Of a DNA stretch of 64,000 bases, positions 60,383 to 64,000 are shown in pieces (position 1 is the stretch's first letter; the number at the start of each line of letters is the position of its first letter). The stretch is from an uncultured Verrucomicrobia subdivision 3 bacterium (GTDB taxonomy: Bacteria; Verrucomicrobiota; Verrucomicrobiia; Limisphaerales; UBA11358). Below the pieces are notes generated by a model that was not told the DNA's origin, made no database searches, and saw only the letters and a list, made by a program, of their open reading frames with translations. The stretch covers positions 18,363 to 82,362 of the forward strand of contig CAIOIC010000063.1 of NCBI GenBank assembly GCA_903858275.1, given 5' to 3'. The translations under genes and the position numbers were made by a program.

Positions 60383-60844
60383 TCAGAACGGAACGTCGTC
60401 GCTTTCGGGCGGGCCGTCGCCTTGAACCGGTTCGGCGGCTGGAGCGTTGGGGGCAGCGGCGGGACGGGCGGCGCGCGGCGCGGGGGCAGGGGAGCCACCT
60501 TCGCCGCCAGTTGGGCTGCCGAGAAATTGAACGGTTTCGGCAATGACGCCGAGCTTGCTGCGCTTGGCTCCGGTCTGCTTGTCGTCCCACTGGTCAAGCT
60601 TGAGCCGGCCTTCAATCAAAATTGGACGACCTTTGCGCATATATTGACCGACGTTCTCCGCCGTGCGGCCAAACACATCAACGTCAACAAAAGTGACTTC
60701 TTCCTTCTTTTCCCCGGCTTCATTGGTCCAGACCCGGTTTACGGCCAGACCGATTTTGGCTATGGCCGTGCCCTTGGGGGTGTAGCGCAATTCGGGATCG
60801 CGCGTCAGGTTCCCCATTAAAATGACTTTATTGAAGCTGGCCAT
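60383..60844 (-). CDS. ssb: Single-stranded DNA-binding protein
   Basis: 'MASFNKVILMGNLTRDPELRYTPKGTAIAKIGLAVNR'; acidic tail 'DDVPF'. Confidence 0.96.
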   Translation of the reverse strand: MASFNKVILMGNLTRDPELRYTPKGTAIAKIGLAVNRVWTNEAGEKKEEVTFVDVDVFGRTAENVGQYMRKGRPILIEGRLKLDQWDDKQTGAKRSKLGVIAETVQFLGSPTGGEGGSPAPAPRAARPAAAPNAPAAEPVQGDGPPESDDVPF

Positions 60845-60858
60845 ATCGCCTCCAAAAA

Positions 60859-61164
60859 TTACTTCGCCGGCTTCGGTTCCGGTGCCAGGGTAAAGAGTGC
60901 CCGAAAAACTTCTTCGTTCAACGCCAGCTTGTGCTGCAGTTGCGACACGGTTGTCGGCGTGCCGGTAAAGATGATGTTGGCATAGAAACCGGAGCTGTGT
61001 TTTTTATCTGCCACGCGGGCAAACGCTTTCCGCTCCATTTTTTGCACCGTCTCAACTTTGCCGCCCGCGGCGACAATTTCGGTTGAAATTTTGTCGAGGG
61101 CGTCTTTTACGCCTTCTTCGCGTCCCGCTGTGTTCAAGATGAACAGACCTTCGTATTTTTTCAT
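60859..61164 (-). CDS. rpsF: 30S ribosomal protein S6
   Basis: 'MKKYEGLFILNTAGREEGVKDALDKI'; adjacency to ssb. Confidence 0.92.
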   Translation of the reverse strand: MKKYEGLFILNTAGREEGVKDALDKISTEIVAAGGKVETVQKMERKAFARVADKKHSSGFYANIIFTGTPTTVSQLQHKLALNEEVFRALFTLAPEPKPAK

Positions 61165-61760
61165 TTTTCTTCGTTCGTGGGACTGATTGTCCCGTTAAAT
61201 TGGCTCATCGCCTTTTGTATTCCAGCCTCCAGCCAGCATTCCAGCTGGTCGGCTGCCCGTTTCAAAACTTTTTCCAACAGCGCATTTTCCTCAGCGCTAA
61301 ATTTCCCCAGCACGTGACCCGTGATCTGGCGGGCTTCATTTTTTCGCCCGATACCGATGCGCAATCTCGCGTATTCTTTTGAACCTAGATGTTCCGCCGT
61401 GGATTCCAGCCCGTGATGTCCGCCGCTGCCGCCACCGGGGCGCAATCTGATTTCACCCAGCGCCAAATCCGCGTCGTCCACCGCAATCAAAATCTTTTCA
61501 ATCGGCAACTGGTAGAACTTGACCAGCCCTCCGACCGCCTCGCCGCTCAAATTCATGAACGTCTGCGGTTCGCACAACAAAACTTTTTTTCCAGCGTGCT
61601 GGGCTTTGGCTACACGGGAAACAAACTTGCGCTCGTTTGCCCAGTTCGCCTTCCAGCGTTCCGCCAATTTTTCAACCAGCGAAAAACCGGCGTTGTGTCG
61701 CGTCTTGGCGTATTCCGCTCCGGGATTGCCAAGTCCCACAATGAGGTGCATCGGCTCCAT
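61161..61760 (-). CDS. pth: Peptidyl-tRNA hydrolase
   Basis: 'LIVGLGNPGAEYAKTRHNAGFSLVEKLAE', 'QTFMNLSGEAVGGL', 'DDADLALGEIRLRPGGGSGGHHGLES'. Confidence 0.96.
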   Translation of the reverse strand: MEPMHLIVGLGNPGAEYAKTRHNAGFSLVEKLAERWKANWANERKFVSRVAKAQHAGKKVLLCEPQTFMNLSGEAVGGLVKFYQLPIEKILIAVDDADLALGEIRLRPGGGSGGHHGLESTAEHLGSKEYARLRIGIGRKNEARQITGHVLGKFSAEENALLEKVLKRAADQLECWLEAGIQKAMSQFNGTISPTNEEK

Positions 61761-61787
61761 GCGGGGCGGCGGCTTTCGCCGTGTAAA

Positions 61788-62537
61788 TTATTTCTTCTTC
61801 GCTTCGGCTTTCGCTTCCGGCTTGGCCTCGGCTTTTTTGTCGCCCGCAGCCGCTTTCGCATCGCCCTTGGCGGCAGCCGGAGCGGCGCCTTCGGCGCCTT
61901 CTTCCTTCTTCTCCTTCGTCATTTCGACGTCGCCGGCAGCGGGAACCGCGGTGGCAGCCACTTCTTCCTCGGCGCGCGGCGCGGACACAGCCACAACCGT
62001 AAGATGCTTGTCGCCCAAAATTTCAACACCCACCGGCGCGGCGATATCGCCGATATGAATGGATTTTCCAATTTCCAGCGCCGTGACATCAATGACGATC
62101 TGTTCCGGCAAATCTTTGGGCAGCGAGCGAACTTTGAGTTTGAACATGACGTGTTCCAGCGTGCCGCCGCCGGTCTTGACGCCGGCTGCTTCGCCGATGG
62201 TTTCCACCGGGACATGCACGGTGACTTTTTCGTTTGCGGCAACTTCGTGTAAATCCACATGCAGCATCTTGCCGCTGAGCGGGTGGTGCTGGATGTCCTG
62301 GACGAGCGCGAGGCGCTTGGAGCGCGCGTCTTGTTCCACGGTCAAATCCACCAGCACGTTTTCCGAGGCGGAATGGTTGATGAGTTCCGCAAGGTCGTCA
62401 TAAATCACTTCAAGGTTTTGCGGTTCGACCTGGCGGCCATAAATGGTCGCCGGCACACGGCCGGCGCGGCGGAGTTTCGTGACTTCGGCGCGTTGAACTT
62501 GCGAACGCGGATAGGCTTTTAATGCGACTGATTTCAT
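61788..62537 (-). CDS. rplY: 50S ribosomal protein L25 (Ctc form) with Ala/Lys/Glu-rich tail
   Basis: 'VTKLRRAGRVPATIYGRQVEPQNLEV', 'HHPLSGKMLHVDLHEV'. Confidence 0.92.
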   Translation of the reverse strand: MKSVALKAYPRSQVQRAEVTKLRRAGRVPATIYGRQVEPQNLEVIYDDLAELINHSASENVLVDLTVEQDARSKRLALVQDIQHHPLSGKMLHVDLHEVAANEKVTVHVPVETIGEAAGVKTGGGTLEHVMFKLKVRSLPKDLPEQIVIDVTALEIGKSIHIGDIAAPVGVEILGDKHLTVVAVSAPRAEEEVAATAVPAAGDVEMTKEKKEEGAEGAAPAAAKGDAKAAAGDKKAEAKPEAKAEAKKK

Positions 62538-62564
62538 TTTTTAAAATTGTGTTCTTGGTGACGC

Positions 62565-63509
62565 TTAACTGGTGCGTCCGCCCTTAAATTCAAAAAGCGA
62601 GTTCACCGACGAATTACTGTGAATCCGTTTGATGGCTTCGCCCAAAAGTCCCGCTACCGACAACGTAGTTATCTTCACGCCGTCAATCGCAGGGCGTTGG
62701 ACTGTATCAGTTGTTATCAACTCGTCAATAGCAGATTTGCGCAATCTTTCGATGCCCACGTCGTTCAGCAAGGCGTGCGAAACGCAAGCCATGATGTTTT
62801 GGGCGCCTTTTGATTTCAGCACTGCCGCCGCTGATGTCAGCGTGCCGGCGGTCTCAGTCAAGTCGTCCACCAGCAAAACATTTTTACCTTCGATTTCGCC
62901 AATCACCGCCATGCTCTCAACTTCCGTCGCGCTCTTGCGGCGTTTGGCCACGATGGCCAATTCCGCCTCCATTGTTTGCGAATATGCGTGCGCCATCTTG
63001 ATGCCGCCCGCGTCCGGGCTGACCACCACGAGGTTGGTTAGATTTTTTTTCTTCAGGTAATCATACATCACCGGCGCCGCATAAAGGTGATCCACGGGAA
63101 TGTCGAAGAAACCTTGGATTTGCTGTGCATGCAAATCCATTGTCAACACACGGCTCGTGCCCGCGGCTACGAGCAAATTCGCGACGAGCTTCGCCGTGAT
63201 GGGCACGCGCGGCTGATCCTTGCGATCCTGGCGGGCGTAACCGTAAAACGGCATGACCGCCGTGATGCGCTTGGCGCTCGCGCGACGCAATGCGTCAATC
63301 ATGATGAATAGCTCCATCAGGTTGTGATTTGTCGGCGGCGAGGTTGGCTGGATGATGAAAATATCTTCGCCTCGCACGTTCTCCTCGATTTTAACGAAAG
63401 TTTCGCCATCGGGAAACGGTGTGATGTTACACTGCCCGAGTTCGCAGCCGATGGATTTGCAGATGGCGAGGGCCAATGGATGATTTGCGGTGCCGCTGAA
63501 AATTTTCAC
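62565..63509 (-). CDS. prs: Ribose-phosphate pyrophosphokinase
   Basis: GTG start; 'MKIFSGTANHPLALAICKSIG', 'YARQDRKDQPRVPITAKLVANLL', 'LLVDDLTETAGTLTSAA'. Confidence 0.95.
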   Translation of the reverse strand: MKIFSGTANHPLALAICKSIGCELGQCNITPFPDGETFVKIEENVRGEDIFIIQPTSPPTNHNLMELFIMIDALRRASAKRITAVMPFYGYARQDRKDQPRVPITAKLVANLLVAAGTSRVLTMDLHAQQIQGFFDIPVDHLYAAPVMYDYLKKKNLTNLVVVSPDAGGIKMAHAYSQTMEAELAIVAKRRKSATEVESMAVIGEIEGKNVLLVDDLTETAGTLTSAAAVLKSKGAQNIMACVSHALLNDVGIERLRKSAIDELITTDTVQRPAIDGVKITTLSVAGLLGEAIKRIHSNSSVNSLFEFKGGRTS

Positions 63510-63922
63510 AGGATAAAATGCCGGTTAAAAATGAAAAACCCGCCGGACACGGCGGTTAAATCGTAGCTTCATCGTAACAATCAACCGCCACCGTGCAAGA
63601 TGAATCTACGCGGCAGTTTAATCTTCCTTGCTGGTAATAATTTTAAGCTGGCAGAAATAGTGTCACCGTCCTTGTTGCTGTGGTGAAAGTTCATTATCCT
63701 CGTTCAGGATCTCGCCTCGCGCTATCTTGGGTCGGCCGCCAGCCGGCGGGATGTTTAATCGCCGCCCGTCTCGAAAGACTGTTCCAGCAGCGCCCACCTC
63801 TTCGGCCTTCGCGTTAGATTGTTTTCTGCGTTTTTGCTAGCCGATTTATCTGGTGTCAATTCGTGTTAATTCGTGTCTGTTCCTGCCGGAAATCCTCTCT
63901 GTATTTTTCTTATAAAATCTTT

Positions 63923-63951
63923 TTGACAGCCGTTGGCCATCGGCGTAAAAA
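63923..63951 (+). promoter_or_regulatory. Candidate sigma-70 promoter
   Basis: TTGACA-N17-TAAAAA in a ~430-nt noncoding stretch at the window edge. Confidence 0.4.
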
Positions 63952-64000
63952 GGTTCTTGTCGACTCCATCGCGGGGCGGTGGGCGTTGGCCGGCAAAAAC

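Noticed and set aside
1-64000. CRISPR arrays, tRNA and rRNA genes, prophage or defence islands
   Set aside because: No regularly spaced repeat-spacer pattern, no tRNA/rRNA sequence recognised by eye, no integrase, capsid, restriction or toxin-antitoxin genes found; covariance models could not be run.

Overview
Window from a GC-rich bacterial chromosome, probably Verrucomicrobiota/Pedosphaera-like judging by gene content only. Three blocks are visible. (i) 1-16.4 kb, + strand: a saccharide catabolism locus with beta-helix proteins, three Tat/Sec-type Gfo/Idh/MocA oxidoreductases, a DUF1080 protein, a TIM-barrel isomerase, a GH-D-clan-like glycosidase, a CE15-like esterase and an acetyl-xylan-esterase-like protein. 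It is followed by a four-gene tandem array of prepilin-like proteins (16.4-20.2 kb) and an MFS transporter. (ii) 21.7-41.7 kb: a ten-gene minus-strand cluster of mostly exported proteins (HupE/UreJ-like, YHYH-PEBP fusion, multicopper oxidase, SUMF1-arylsulfotransferase fusion, DUF1566/Lcl, metallophosphoesterase, sulfatase, two more ASST-like proteins, SUMF1-PEBP fusion), divergent from an OmpR-family response regulator/sensor kinase pair. (iii) 41.7-63.5 kb: housekeeping genes (hemW, csp, gltBD, ppnP, mnmA, gpx, rpoN, hpf, bioF, bioA, rplI, ssb, rpsF, pth, rplY, prs). The main result is in block (ii). A PmrA-box-like direct repeat, CTT(A/C)AT-N5-CTTAAGGT, occurs four times, always oriented toward the downstream gene: in front of each of the three minus-strand transcription units and in front of the response regulator itself. 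At the three structural-gene sites it lies exactly 23 nt from the ATG. This defines a candidate self-contained regulon that I do not recognise as a described system. No rRNA, tRNA or CRISPR array was recognised. No homology searches were possible, so all product names come from motif recognition.
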